Source of the DNA: an uncultured Bacteroidota bacterium
Lineage (GTDB): Bacteria; Bacteroidota; Bacteroidia; Bacteroidales; P3
DNA length: 64,000 bases
Assembly: GCA_902790215.1 (NCBI GenBank)
Contig: CADAQX010000016.1
Location: 62,001 to 126,000 of the forward strand
Direction: 5' to 3'
Numbering within the stretch: position 1 is the stretch's first letter; each line of letters begins with the position of its first letter. The notes beneath the pieces were generated by a model. The model ran no database searches, was not told where the DNA came from, and saw only the letters and a program-made list of their open reading frames with translations. Made by a program: the position numbers and the translations under genes. This document shows positions 34,546-43,914 of this stretch, piece after piece.

Positions 34546-34549
<4 letters not shown>
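33347..34549 (-). CDS. ABC exporter permease (ABC-2 type)
   Basis: A 400-residue permease of the ABC2_membrane_3/NatB type. First helix LVFTAVIMPGLLIYLIY, then a large extracytoplasmic domain (about residues 45-180), and five helices at the C-terminus including MLIIMMLFSGTMAIAP...GEKERGTIATLLVTPM, the amphipathic coupling helix pattern for this family. Its start overlaps the stop of the ATP-binding gene by 4 bp, so the two form a pair. Substrate unknown; NatAB relatives export sodium. Confidence 0.88.
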
Positions 34550-35322
<773 letters not shown>

Positions 35323-35333
35323 GATATATTTTT

Positions 35334-35380
35334 TTTCTGATTATTCTGATTATTCTGATTATTCTGATTATTCTGATTGT
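35334..35380. repeat. 9-bp tandem array TTCTGATTA
   Basis: Five nearly perfect copies of TTCTGATTA in a row (about 35336-35380). The array spans the end of the acyltransferase gene, whose last codons are built from it, and the leader of the ATP-binding gene. Confidence 0.85.
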
Positions 35381-36546
35381 TTCTTTATGCCTAATACTGC
35401 CCAGCGCAGGAGGGGGATGCGGCGCAGCACCTCGTAGAGGGCTGGGGAGAGGGTGAAGACTGCCACCAGCAATATTAGATAGTCGGCTACAGGCGGTAGC
35501 GGGGTGTAGAGCTTGAGCATATAGCCGAAGGCGGCGATGATGAGGTAGTGCACTATGTAGATGCCGTAGCTGCTGCGGGTCATATAGGAGGCAAAGGGCG
35601 TGGTGCGGTTGGCCCATGCCTTGAAGCAGGCCAGCATGGCAAGGATGGCCAGCCAAGCAAAGAGGTTGGTGCTCCAGTGCATCAGGTAAAGCGGTGCGGT
35701 GTTGTTTTCGCCCCAGGTGGCACAAGTGAGGGCCACACCTGCTACCACTGCCAATGCAAGCAGCAGGCAGGCGTAGCGCGACAGGAAACGCTGCACGCTG
35801 TCGCGCGAGAAGAGGTAATACCCCATCAGGAATGGGACGAGGTAGGCCAGTGGGCGATAGAGATTCCAAAGGCCTTGGGCGCTGTGCTCGGCGGGGTAGG
35901 GGATGGAGCCCTGTGCCCCTGCCCAGATAAGGAGGAATCCGCCCACCAGCAGGAGAGCCAAACGGCAGGGCTTGGACCAGCCTCGCGTGGACTGCAGCAG
36001 ACGGCCGACGGCATTGTACAGGCGGTCGCGCTCAATAGCGATAATAATAATCAGCAGCAAGCTGAACACCCACAGCTCCTGAATAAACCACAGCGGGCCG
36101 ATGCCTGAGAAAGCACATGCCATATAACGTACAGGACCGGCGGGGATGGAGGCAATCTGATTGGGGATACTCTGTGCCACACCAGCGATCTGGGTGTTGA
36201 AATAGCCCGTCATCCATTGGAAGACAAACAGGCCTATCGTGGCAGGGACAAGCAGCTGGCGTGTGCGTTTCTTGAACCATTGACCCCGTGAAGTGTTTAT
36301 TGTCAGCCCGGACACCGGGTGGAGGGCATAGCGGCTGCTGATGCCTGCCACCAAGAAGAGCAGCATCATAAACCAAGGATAGAGGAGATACATCACCACA
36401 TCCTGCGGCTGGGCTTTGGGGTCGTCCACCCAGCCCCCGATACCGCCGAAGACTCCCTTGTTGTTGTAGAAATAGACCACATGGTAGAGCAGTACAAGCA
36501 GCACTGTCACCCAGCGGATGTTGTCGAGGAAATGTTTTCTATTCAT
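35368..36546 (-). CDS. Acyltransferase 3 family membrane protein
   Basis: A 392-residue protein with about ten membrane helices. It starts MNRKHFLDNIRWVTVLLVLLYHVVYFYN, where R and H are the catalytic-type residues of acyltransferase 3. The family transfers acyl groups to sugars or lipids at the membrane. Its last codons run into the TTCTGATTA array, so the tail (IKKQSE) may differ from that of relatives. It overlaps the next upstream gene by 4 bp. Confidence 0.88.
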   Translation of the reverse strand: MNRKHFLDNIRWVTVLLVLLYHVVYFYNNKGVFGGIGGWVDDPKAQPQDVVMYLLYPWFMMLLFLVAGISSRYALHPVSGLTINTSRGQWFKKRTRQLLVPATIGLFVFQWMTGYFNTQIAGVAQSIPNQIASIPAGPVRYMACAFSGIGPLWFIQELWVFSLLLIIIIAIERDRLYNAVGRLLQSTRGWSKPCRLALLLVGGFLLIWAGAQGSIPYPAEHSAQGLWNLYRPLAYLVPFLMGYYLFSRDSVQRFLSRYACLLLALAVVAGVALTCATWGENNTAPLYLMHWSTNLFAWLAILAMLACFKAWANRTTPFASYMTRSSYGIYIVHYLIIAAFGYMLKLYTPLPPVADYLILLVAVFTLSPALYEVLRRIPLLRWAVLGIKKQSE

Positions 36547-36998
36547 AGTTGTTTGCGTAGTTTGTTTTCTATTATGCAGTAAATGACACAGAAGGTTGAC
36601 AATAGGACGACAACTGCGATGACTAACACTGTTTCATTTACTACGTGGGGACACAGCACAGCGAATGAGATAACCGCAAAGAGCAGGGCTATCATCAGCG
36701 CACCAACCCCAGCCGAGATATAACGCATCCCGTCAGGGTCGGGCCCATAGGTGACACGCTCCCAACGCCAGCGACCGTCACGCCGGTGGATAGTATAGTT
36801 CCTGTTGTATTGTGGGTTGAGGGTGAAATAGGCAATCATGACACCCGTTATCAGTTCTGAGAAGAAGATTATCACCGGCAGCATGATGCGCACCTCAGCA
36901 TCATCTCCCAACACCACCATCAGCACCGTCTGCGCCAGCAGTATGCCCACCGAGGCAAAAAGCAATATACGGAAGATGGATTTGTTTCTCTCTTTCAT
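36543..36998 (-). CDS. Small four-helix membrane protein A
   Basis: 151 residues with two hydrophobic hairpins (about 8-60 and 95-140) joined by a polar loop RRDGRWRWERV...DPDGMRYI. It shares the DPxGxxYI signature and helix spacing with the two upstream genes at 37005 and 37478, so the three are likely duplicated genes. Its start lies 6 bp from the next upstream gene's stop. No enzyme motif; a membrane-embedded accessory role is possible. Confidence 0.7.
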   Translation of the reverse strand: MKERNKSIFRILLFASVGILLAQTVLMVVLGDDAEVRIMLPVIIFFSELITGVMIAYFTLNPQYNRNYTIHRRDGRWRWERVTYGPDPDGMRYISAGVGALMIALLFAVISFAVLCPHVVNETVLVIAVVVLLSTFCVIYCIIENKLRKQL

Positions 36999-37004
36999 GG
37001 TTGG

Positions 37005-37472
37005 TTAACTATTATTGTCACGCCTTTTAGCCATTGCTATTTTCACCGACAACCACAGCACCACAGCAACCGTCAAGACACTCAATACAACGATACACCA
37101 TCCAGCGGAAATCCTGTCGAACAGGGGTACACCAAGTTTATCCATGATGTCTACGGCAAAGATTAATGTTACACACACGCTCATGGCACCCAGCATGATG
37201 TAGCTGTAGCCGTAGGGGTCGATGGCGTGTTGCTCGTTCAGTTTCAACCGTCGCTCGCGAATGTCCAGTTTCAGATTCATGCTCTTCCCTTGATGGACAA
37301 AGATATAAACCACTGTCAACAATGCAAGCACCTCGGTCAGTGTCCTGAATACCAAGTGCGATACCTTCTCACCTCCCATCGGCATCTTGACAATGAACCA
37401 CACGTTCGACACTAGGCAGACGAAGGCAGCCAATGCCAGCAAGATGTATCCTATGGTTCTGCGTTGCTCCAT
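37005..37472 (-). CDS. Small four-helix membrane protein B
   Basis: 155 residues; helices at about 8-30, 42-62, 92-112 and 125-148, with a charged loop between the second and third that ends HAIDPYGYSYIMLG. It resembles protein C in its opening (MEQRRTIGYILLALAA against MERRRIIGIVLLALAG). Five bases separate it from the upstream gene, 6 from the downstream one. Confidence 0.7.
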   Translation of the reverse strand: MEQRRTIGYILLALAAFVCLVSNVWFIVKMPMGGEKVSHLVFRTLTEVLALLTVVYIFVHQGKSMNLKLDIRERRLKLNEQHAIDPYGYSYIMLGAMSVCVTLIFAVDIMDKLGVPLFDRISAGWCIVVLSVLTVAVVLWLSVKIAMAKRRDNNS

Positions 37473-37477
37473 AATGC

Positions 37478-37909
37478 CTATTTCTGAATACTCTTATACA
37501 TCGACCAAAACATCACCACTGTCGCGACAATACAGAATGCAAGGATGGCAATAGTGGAAGCCATGCTTCCGAACGGGTCCCACCCTGTGTTTTTGAAAAC
37601 CTCGATGTTGATTATTAAGACTAAGGTCAGTGCTGCCAAACCCAGCGTAATGTAGCGGTAGCCTGCAGGGTCGATGAGAGGCTGCATGGTTGCCTTGTCT
37701 TTCTCTTTCAATGGCGGCTTGGAGTCGGGATAGGCAAAAGCCCAAACCGCTGGGAGCAACAGTACCACCTCCGCCAGAATAAGGACCACAATGCGGATTC
37801 GGGCATCTGCGCCTTCCGGCATTCTGATGAGGTTCCAAACAACCGACATCAAGCAGGCCGCACCTGCCAGTGCCAGCAATACAATTCCGATGATTCTACG
37901 ACGTTCCAT
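37478..37909 (-). CDS. Small four-helix membrane protein C
   Basis: 143 residues with the same plan as proteins A and B, with loop PLIDPAGYRYITLG. It follows the thioredoxin-domain gene by 11 bp. All three may have arisen by tandem duplication. I know no named family. Confidence 0.7.
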   Translation of the reverse strand: MERRRIIGIVLLALAGAACLMSVVWNLIRMPEGADARIRIVVLILAEVVLLLPAVWAFAYPDSKPPLKEKDKATMQPLIDPAGYRYITLGLAALTLVLIINIEVFKNTGWDPFGSMASTIAILAFCIVATVVMFWSMYKSIQK

Positions 37910-37920
37910 GATTATTATTA

Positions 37921-38919
37921 CTATTCTGTGACAAACTTCAAGATGTCCTCCTCGCTATATGCTGCCGAGGTGATGCGGCGCAGCTCTTTCCCGTTCTCGA
38001 AGAGGATGACCACGGGGATGGTCAGCGTGTTGTATTCCTTTGCAATCGTCCGACACTTGTCAATGTCCACTTTGATAAAACGGTAATCCTTGCCTACCTG
38101 TTTGCTGACATTCTCCAGACGTGGATACAGCAGCCTGCAGGGACCGCACCATGTGGCCGTCATCATGCAGACAGTGCGTCCGTGGGCAATGACACTGCGG
38201 AACCCAGCGGAGTCCACCTCCTCAATCAGTGCCGAGTGGGGAGCCTGCATCATCCCGGTGGTGTCGCCGCTGAACATGGGCTGCCCGTCTGCACCCATGC
38301 TCAGGTGCACCATTCCCTGTTCGTCGGGGATGGCGAAAAAGGTGTCGTCCACCTTGCCGGCAGTCACGGAGACAAGCCTGTTCACTATCTTCATGGGCTG
38401 TGAGCCCTTCATGGTCATGGTCATCTCCTCCCGCACGGGCAATCCCCAAGGCACCTCCTCGTTCAGGCTGTAGTGGAAGGGGATGTGGTAGGTGGTGTCC
38501 AACCACACTGTCGAGTTGATGCTGATGGCCTCGTTCTCATTCTCGTATTGCACCTTCAGGCATGCGTGGCCGTCAACAATCTCCATCTCGTCGGAAATGT
38601 CGAACAACGGTATATCCATCGTGTCCGGGTCTATACCGTTGGACATCAGGATGGGTTTCCCCATCATGGCGTTGATGGTGTACTGTTTCTTCTCCTTGGC
38701 GAGGTAGAGGGTGCGCAGCTTGTTCTGCGGCATGTCGACAAATAGGTCATTGCCTCTGTAATAATAGGTGTTGATGGCGGCAGAAGGGGTCGCCCCACCC
38801 GCCATCGTGGCTGATGAGCTGAAAGTGGCTACGCCTTCAAACAGTTGTTGCGCTGACGACTCAGGTCCAAGGGCTATCATGGCCACTATCGCCATTGTGA
38901 CTAAAACAAAACGTTTCAT
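37921..38919 (-). CDS. Exported DUF4412-like protein with C-terminal thioredoxin domain
   Basis: 332 residues. I start at 38919 (MKRFVLVTMAIVAMIAL), which opens a signal peptide ending SSAQ and overlaps the previous small gene by 4 bp; the longer frame to 39039 would overlap that gene entirely. Residues about 25-200 look like a DUF4412-type beta-domain; the C-terminus is thioredoxin-like with TATWCGPCRLLYPRLE (CGPC redox site) and TIPVVILFENGKEL with cis-proline. Probably a periplasmic oxidoreductase or substrate-binding hybrid. The redox cysteines are intact. Confidence 0.85.
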   Translation of the reverse strand: MKRFVLVTMAIVAMIALGPESSAQQLFEGVATFSSSATMAGGATPSAAINTYYYRGNDLFVDMPQNKLRTLYLAKEKKQYTINAMMGKPILMSNGIDPDTMDIPLFDISDEMEIVDGHACLKVQYENENEAISINSTVWLDTTYHIPFHYSLNEEVPWGLPVREEMTMTMKGSQPMKIVNRLVSVTAGKVDDTFFAIPDEQGMVHLSMGADGQPMFSGDTTGMMQAPHSALIEEVDSAGFRSVIAHGRTVCMMTATWCGPCRLLYPRLENVSKQVGKDYRFIKVDIDKCRTIAKEYNTLTIPVVILFENGKELRRITSAAYSEEDILKFVTE

Positions 38920-39095
38920 TGTTGTTCTTCCTTTTGTTGTGGGTTTTTCTTTTTCGGGGTGCGTTTGGCACGTTTGAGGGCATCGGACAGAATCCATTCT
39001 ATCTGCCCGTTGGTGCTGCGGAACTCGTCCGCAGCCCACTTCTCGATAGCCTCGTAAACCTCGGCATCAACCCTCAGTGCAAAACTCTTTTTCAT
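38916..39095 (-). CDS. Arc/RHH-like small DNA-binding protein
   Basis: 59 residues, beginning MKKSFALRVDAEVYEAIEKW and continuing AADEFRSTNGQIEWILSDAL, then a lysine-rich tail with RAKRTPKKKNPQQ. The strand-helix-helix pattern with alternating hydrophobics is that of ribbon-helix-helix proteins of the Arc type. It overlaps the next gene by 4 bp (ATGA at 38916-38919) and follows a 54-residue membrane protein gene by 9 bp. It may regulate its own operon; the palindrome in front of the SPFH gene is a plausible target. Confidence 0.75.
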   Translation of the reverse strand: MKKSFALRVDAEVYEAIEKWAADEFRSTNGQIEWILSDALKRAKRTPKKKNPQQKEEQQ

Positions 39096-39104
39096 TTTTT
39101 CTTC

Positions 39105-39269
39105 TTAAATGGTTTTGGCAGTAAAGATCGCAGCAGCAATAAGATCGTGAACAAGTATCCAATGGGTGTATCCGCCTTCGATAAGCATATCCAGCAAGAA
39201 AAGGCCCACGAAATCCCAAAATGCTAACAAGGCATAAAACTTCCAAGTGCGTTTGTGTGTGTTGTCCAT
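39105..39269 (-). CDS. 54-residue membrane protein
   Basis: MDNTHKRTWKFYALLAFWDF, then VGLFLLDMLIEGGYTHWILV and a last hydrophobic segment to AKTI. Two membrane helices. It sits between the SPFH gene and the RHH gene in the same orientation, and tight spacing supports that it is real. A SPFH partner role is a guess. Confidence 0.65.
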   Translation of the reverse strand: MDNTHKRTWKFYALLAFWDFVGLFLLDMLIEGGYTHWILVHDLIAAAIFTAKTI

Positions 39270-39303
39270 GTTGTTAAAACGTTGTGTGGCAAGAGTGGCA
39301 CCG

Positions 39304-39402
39304 TTTGTTCTTCGGTCGTTCTTCGGTCGTTCTCCGCTCGTTCTTCGCTTTCAAAGCGAAGAACGAGCGAAGAACGAGTGGAGAACGAGCGGAGAAACGA
39401 CG
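39304..39402. repeat. Reiterated-arm hairpin, copy 2
   Basis: A 98-bp palindrome whose perfect centre is CGTTCTTCGCTTT-C-AAAGCGAAGAACG. Each arm consists of about four units of an 11-mer of the type TCGTTCTTCGG/C. It lies between the SPFH gene and the 54-residue protein gene and could act as a terminator or mRNA-stability element. Confidence 0.8.
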
Positions 39403-39432
39403 ACGCATCTGTGTGTTTTCTTGCAGTTAGAC

Positions 39433-40377
39433 TTAATTGTACAGCGTACCTGTATTGATCACTGGGCTTGCGCTTTCATCGGCGCAGAGCACCACCAGCA
39501 GGTTGCTCACCATTGCGGCTTTGCGCTCCTCGTCAAGTTCCACAATCCCGTCGGCGGAGAGTTTTTTCAGTGCCAAATCGACCATGCTGACGGCTCCCTC
39601 CACAATCTTCTCGCGGGCGGAGATGATGGCGTCGGCCTGCTGACGGCGCAGCATCACGCTGGCAATCTCGGCGGCGTAGGCCAGATAGTTGATGCGGGCT
39701 TCCACCACTTCGATACCGGCAATGTCCAGACGGCTGCGGAGCTCTTTCTCCAGGCGGTCGTTGATTTCCTCGCCGCCGCTGCGCAGGGTCAGCTCTTCGC
39801 TGTGGTGGTCTATGTTGTCATAGGCATACATGCCGGCCACCTTGCGCAGGGCGGCATCGCTCTGCACGTTGACGAAGTTGTCATAGCCGTTGTTGTGGGT
39901 GGTCTTGTTCCCGTCCTTGTCCACTGTTGTGGTGTTGCCAACCTCGATATCGAAACAGGCCTTGTAAGTGTTCTTTATCTTCCACACCAGCACCAGACCA
40001 ATCATGATGGGGTTGCCGTTCTTGTCGTTCACCTTGATGGGCGCCACATCCATGTTGCGAGCCCTCAGCGACAGTTTACGGGTGCTATAGAATGGGTTCA
40101 CCCAGAAGAAACCGTTGTCCGTCACCGTGCCGCGGTACTTGCCGAAGAATATCAGCACACGGGCAATGTTCGGCTGGATAGTCATGAACCCTATAAGATG
40201 CAGCACCCACAATACGCAGCCCACACTGCAAACAGTTGCACCAAGTCCGTCGTGCCCTTTTCTCACCATCAACACAGTAATAAAAATGGTTGCCGCAAGC
40301 AAGGCAAAGTTAATGCATAAGTGCAGAAAACCATTGTTCCAGGCTTTCATTGGCCGATTGAATTCTTTTGTCTCCAT
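39433..40377 (-). CDS. SPFH/Band 7 membrane protein
   Basis: A 314-residue protein with two N-terminal membrane helices (about 18-62) and a SPFH domain: GFMTIQPNIARVLIFFGKYRGTV, SLRARNMDVAPIKVNDKNGNPI, RLDIAGIEVVEARINYLAYA and IVEGAVSMVDLALKKL. SPFH proteins form membrane rings that organise microdomains or proteases. The gene heads the minus-strand series that runs down to the SprT gene. It has a promoter with a palindrome over the start of transcription. Confidence 0.9.
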   Translation of the reverse strand: METKEFNRPMKAWNNGFLHLCINFALLAATIFITVLMVRKGHDGLGATVCSVGCVLWVLHLIGFMTIQPNIARVLIFFGKYRGTVTDNGFFWVNPFYSTRKLSLRARNMDVAPIKVNDKNGNPIMIGLVLVWKIKNTYKACFDIEVGNTTTVDKDGNKTTHNNGYDNFVNVQSDAALRKVAGMYAYDNIDHHSEELTLRSGGEEINDRLEKELRSRLDIAGIEVVEARINYLAYAAEIASVMLRRQQADAIISAREKIVEGAVSMVDLALKKLSADGIVELDEERKAAMVSNLLVVLCADESASPVINTGTLYN

Positions 40378-40431
40378 AGTTTCTATTTGTTAATGTTTAA
40401 CAATATGTTATTTTTCGATTGTCATTATTTA

Positions 40432-40466
40432 AAGTGATATTGTTTTGATATCACTTTGCAAAAGTA
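40432..40466 (-). promoter_or_regulatory. Promoter and palindromic operator of the SPFH operon
   Basis: On the minus strand TACTTTTG (40459-40466) is the -7 box. A perfect inverted repeat AAGTGATAT-TGTTTTG-ATATCACTT (40432-40456) starts a few bases downstream and covers the expected transcription start, a typical repressor position. Confidence 0.75.
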
Positions 40467-40502
40467 CAAACTTTTTTTCATTCACACAAAATATTTTTTT
40501 CG

Positions 40503-40510
40503 TATCTTTG
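40503..40510 (+). promoter_or_regulatory. -7 box of the M1 peptidase gene
   Basis: TATCTTTG after a T-rich segment; start codon at 40542. Divergent from the SPFH promoter 37 bp away. Confidence 0.7.
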
Positions 40511-40541
40511 CAAATTATTTACCAACTGACAGAATATAAAG

Positions 40542-42887
40542 ATGAAACGCAGGTTGATTTTTTTCTTTATGGCAGGTGTGATGGTCGCTGCAGGAGCACG
40601 TGCACAGGGTGTCCTGCACGATTCTGTAGATGTATTGCATTACCACCTGACACTTGACATGGGGCATAATGCTGATAAGCAACTACAAGGAATTGCCGAT
40701 ATAACATTTGTAAAGACACGCGAATGCGGCAGCGTCACCTTTGACCTGATTGCCGACAGTATCCATCCGGTATCTCTCGATGGCGTTGTTACCCGTGGCT
40801 TCAATTTTAACCGCGATGACGGGATTGTCCAGATATATGTTGGTGGCATGGTTGGCGATACACACGTTGTTTCCATTCCCTATTTCACCAGCGGTCATGT
40901 GGAGTCATACGGTTTCGGGGGCATGCATATGGACAATGGTATTTATTATAACTTGGGTGCCGCTTTCAGGGAATATCCCCATAACTATGGGCGTTGTTTC
41001 TACCCTTGCCGTGACAACTTCCATGACAAGGCCACCTACACCTATGTCGTCACTTCCAAGCCGGGATGGAGGTCGTTGTGCAGCGGCATGCTGCAGTCCA
41101 GCACAACCAACAGCGACGGCAGCATTACCGAAGAGTGGCGGCTTAGCCAGCCCATCCCAACCTACATCTCTTCTGTATCCTCGGCTCCATGGAATGTCAT
41201 AGAGACCTCCTTCGCTGGAGAGCATCAAACTTATCCCGCAACCCTTGGTTTTATAAATCACGACAGTGCCAATGTTGTTGCTCATTTTGAAATGCTGAAC
41301 AGCGTGGTGCCCATGTTCGAGAGATGTTTCGGCCCCTATAGATGGGAGCGGATAGGGTATATCTCCACCCCCATGGGCTCCATGGAACATGCGCAGAACA
41401 TCGCCTTGGTCTCCACCTGCATGAGTGCCACTGATTACCCCGCTTGCGACATGACTACATGCCACGAGCTTGGACATGCCTGGTTTGGCAACCTCGTCAC
41501 CTGCTCCACAGCGGGCGATATGTGGATTAACGAGGGTGGTGCTTCGTTTTGTGAAGAGGTGGCTGCCGAGGCCATTAACGGCCGTGCCAAAGCCGATGCC
41601 TACTATCAGGACAAGCTGAGCGATGTCTTGCGCGCTACTCATTTCAGCGATGGCGGCTATCTTTCACTCTCCAATATGCCACTAAGCACTACGTATGGCT
41701 CCACCAGTTATGACAAGGGTGCCGTGGTGTGGCATTCGCTCCGTGGCATCATGGGCGACTCCCTTTTTTATAGTTGCATGCACCGCCTGTTCGACAGGTG
41801 TGCCTTTGGCAACATTGACGCTGCCGGACTGCGCGACAGCCTGAGCCTGTACAGCGGAATAGATCTCACGGGATTCTTCGACTTCCATGTTTTCACCCCC
41901 GGTTTTGTGGATTATTCTCTTGATTGCCTTGCTGTGGAGGGCAACAATGCCACCCTCACGCTTCGCCAACTGTTGCGCGGAACGGATCATTATGCTCATG
42001 GCAACCGTGTGCCGGTTACCTTCTTTTCCAGCGATTTTCAGCAGTCTGACCAGTGGATGATATTCGACGACAGCATTGCCACGCAGACATTCTCCTTGCC
42101 TTTTGTCGCCTCTTTTGCAATAGTCGATTATCATCATCTTCTTTCCGATGCCTGTACCGACGGCAGTGTGACGCTGAAGCGAAAAGGGCGTGTTGACGTA
42201 CCTCATGCCTATTGCAGGGTATCTGTCGGCAATCCTCTGGAAGAGGATGAGTGGCTGCATGTTAGTCATCATTATGTACGTCCTTCGAGCGACACAGTTC
42301 CCGGCATTGTCCGTCTCTCCAATCGCTATTGGGAGGTACATGCCCGCAACTGGCTTGATAACGTCAAGCTCCAATTGCTATACAACCAGGGGACAAACGG
42401 TTCCACGGGTGCCGCATATATTGACGATGGATTCTACAACAACCCAGCCACCCTCGACTCGCTGTGTGTGGTCTATCGTCCCAATGCACGGCAACCTTGG
42501 CAGGTGCTGTCGCGCAATCGTTTATCATCCAGTACTTTTTCTACCGGCTATTTCGTCGCCCCTTTGTTTCCTTATGGACAATACGCCCTTGCGGTGATTG
42601 ACAGCAATTATGTCGGTCTGCCATCCGAGCCCTCCTCTTCCGAAGGCTCCCAGACACCCAGATTGCAGCTTTTCCCCAATCCCAACCACGCCGGATTTCA
42701 GGTGGATTTGGGCGGATATGACAAAAAAATCAATCTTTCTATTTATGATATGAAAGGAAATAAAGTGTTGGAGAAAAGGGACTTGTCTGACTACTGCACC
42801 GTGCAGCATGCACTGCCAGCAGGAACTTATGTCGTGCTAATCAAAAATAATTTCTTATCTTTGCAATCGCAAATTATAGTACAATGA
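40542..42887 (+). CDS. Secreted M1-family metallopeptidase with type IX sorting domain
   Basis: A 781-residue exported aminopeptidase. The signal peptide MKRRLIFFFMAGVMVAAGARA fixes the start. The zinc site is H308-E309-L-G-H312 with E331 (HExxH-x18-E), in TTCHELGHAWFG and MWINEGGAS. The GAMEN-like exopeptidase motif is GSMEHAQN (M-E present). The end, LQLFPNPNHAGFQVDLG to GTYVVLIKNNFLS, is a type A sorting domain that directs export through the type IX system to the cell surface. It overlaps the next gene by 4 bp. Confidence 0.92.
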   Translation: MKRRLIFFFMAGVMVAAGARAQGVLHDSVDVLHYHLTLDMGHNADKQLQGIADITFVKTRECGSVTFDLIADSIHPVSLDGVVTRGFNFNRDDGIVQIYVGGMVGDTHVVSIPYFTSGHVESYGFGGMHMDNGIYYNLGAAFREYPHNYGRCFYPCRDNFHDKATYTYVVTSKPGWRSLCSGMLQSSTTNSDGSITEEWRLSQPIPTYISSVSSAPWNVIETSFAGEHQTYPATLGFINHDSANVVAHFEMLNSVVPMFERCFGPYRWERIGYISTPMGSMEHAQNIALVSTCMSATDYPACDMTTCHELGHAWFGNLVTCSTAGDMWINEGGASFCEEVAAEAINGRAKADAYYQDKLSDVLRATHFSDGGYLSLSNMPLSTTYGSTSYDKGAVVWHSLRGIMGDSLFYSCMHRLFDRCAFGNIDAAGLRDSLSLYSGIDLTGFFDFHVFTPGFVDYSLDCLAVEGNNATLTLRQLLRGTDHYAHGNRVPVTFFSSDFQQSDQWMIFDDSIATQTFSLPFVASFAIVDYHHLLSDACTDGSVTLKRKGRVDVPHAYCRVSVGNPLEEDEWLHVSHHYVRPSSDTVPGIVRLSNRYWEVHARNWLDNVKLQLLYNQGTNGSTGAAYIDDGFYNNPATLDSLCVVYRPNARQPWQVLSRNRLSSSTFSTGYFVAPLFPYGQYALAVIDSNYVGLPSEPSSSEGSQTPRLQLFPNPNHAGFQVDLGGYDKKINLSIYDMKGNKVLEKRDLSDYCTVQHALPAGTYVVLIKNNFLSLQSQIIVQ

Positions 42888-43492
42888 AAAACATAAAAGC
42901 ATTATTACTGATAGTTATGCTGATGGCCGCTGGTGCGGTGTCGGCTCAGTACACACAGGAAAAACCCAACGTAGAGTACATGTTTAAAATTGAGGCAGGC
43001 TACCTGCACAAAGTAGCCAATTACGGCAAGCCTCAGGCAGATGCCGCCTCTACCAACATTGAAGGAAGCGGTTTCCGTTTCAATCTCCATGAGGAGGCAA
43101 TGGGTCTTAACATCATCAACGGTATCAACATCAGCCAGGACTTTTTCCTCGGCGGCGGTGTGGGCTATGCCTTCTGCGCACCCATGCGCCCTGTTCGGTT
43201 TGACAAGAGCAGCCACATGGCAGTGGCTTTCATTGATATGGATTTCCGTCCTGTGGGCGACACGTGGGCTCCGATGGTAGGCGCCCGTGTGGGTGGCAGT
43301 TTCCTGATGAACCCCAACAACTATGGCAATACCATCAGCCCTTACCTCGAGGTGTATGCCGGTCTCAACTGGTTCTACGACCATGCTCTGCAGCAGATGG
43401 ACAAGAACTACCACAGCCTCTTTGCCGAGGTGGGTGTTGTCATGGTTCAGCAAACCGTTTTCATCCCCATCCGTGTAGGCTGGCGCTGGTAG
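42884..43492 (+). CDS. Predicted outer membrane beta-barrel protein
   Basis: 202 residues; signal peptide MKNIKALLLIVMLMAAGAVS cut near SAQ, then alternating amphipathic strands: FKIEAGYLHKVANYG, FFLGGGVGYAFCAP, MAVAFIDMDFRPVG, VGARVGGSFLMNP, and a final aromatic VFIPIRVGWRW, as usual for barrels. ATG overlaps the peptidase stop (ATGA), so both are made from one mRNA. Possible role in the attachment or release of the peptidase; not proven. Confidence 0.75.
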   Translation: MKNIKALLLIVMLMAAGAVSAQYTQEKPNVEYMFKIEAGYLHKVANYGKPQADAASTNIEGSGFRFNLHEEAMGLNIINGINISQDFFLGGGVGYAFCAPMRPVRFDKSSHMAVAFIDMDFRPVGDTWAPMVGARVGGSFLMNPNNYGNTISPYLEVYAGLNWFYDHALQQMDKNYHSLFAEVGVVMVQQTVFIPIRVGWRW

Positions 43493-43534
43493 ATGAATTG
43501 TTCCGATACAATTCTTAATTCTTAACACAGTAAA

Positions 43535-43912
43535 ATGCAGTCAACCCGTCAGAACAAAATATCCCGTCTGATTCAGCAGGATTTGGGCGATATCTTCCTT
43601 CGTGAGATGAAACCGGTGTTGGGCAACTCCCTTATCACGGTGACGGGGGTGCGCATCTCTCCCGACCTCTCCATTGCCCGCGTGCATGTCAGTATCATGC
43701 CTATCGGCGAAATACCAGCCTATGCAGGCCATCCTGCCGAGCAGGCAACCAAACAGGGTATTATCGATGCCATCCTCACCCATAGCTCCGACATACGCCG
43801 CCGTTTGGGATTGCGCGAGGGCAAACAGCTTCGCATTATTCCCCAGCTTGATTATTATCTCGACGATTCTTTGGACTATGCTGAACGCATCGATGCCCTT
43901 CTGAAAAGTTGA
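43535..43912 (+). CDS. rbfA: Ribosome-binding factor A
   Basis: 125 residues that match the RbfA KH-type fold, a 30S maturation and cold-adaptation factor. Opening QNKISRLIQQDLGDIFLRE, central VTGVRISPDLSIARVHVSIM and C-terminal RRRLGLREGKQLRIIPQLDYYLDDSLDYAERIDALL are typical. A permease gene follows, with its ATG 2 bp after the stop. Confidence 0.93.
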   Translation: MQSTRQNKISRLIQQDLGDIFLREMKPVLGNSLITVTGVRISPDLSIARVHVSIMPIGEIPAYAGHPAEQATKQGIIDAILTHSSDIRRRLGLREGKQLRIIPQLDYYLDDSLDYAERIDALLKS

Positions 43913-43914
43913 AA

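Noticed and set aside
35334-35380. CRISPR-like short repeats
   Set aside because: Contiguous 9-bp tandem units without spacers; a simple tandem array.
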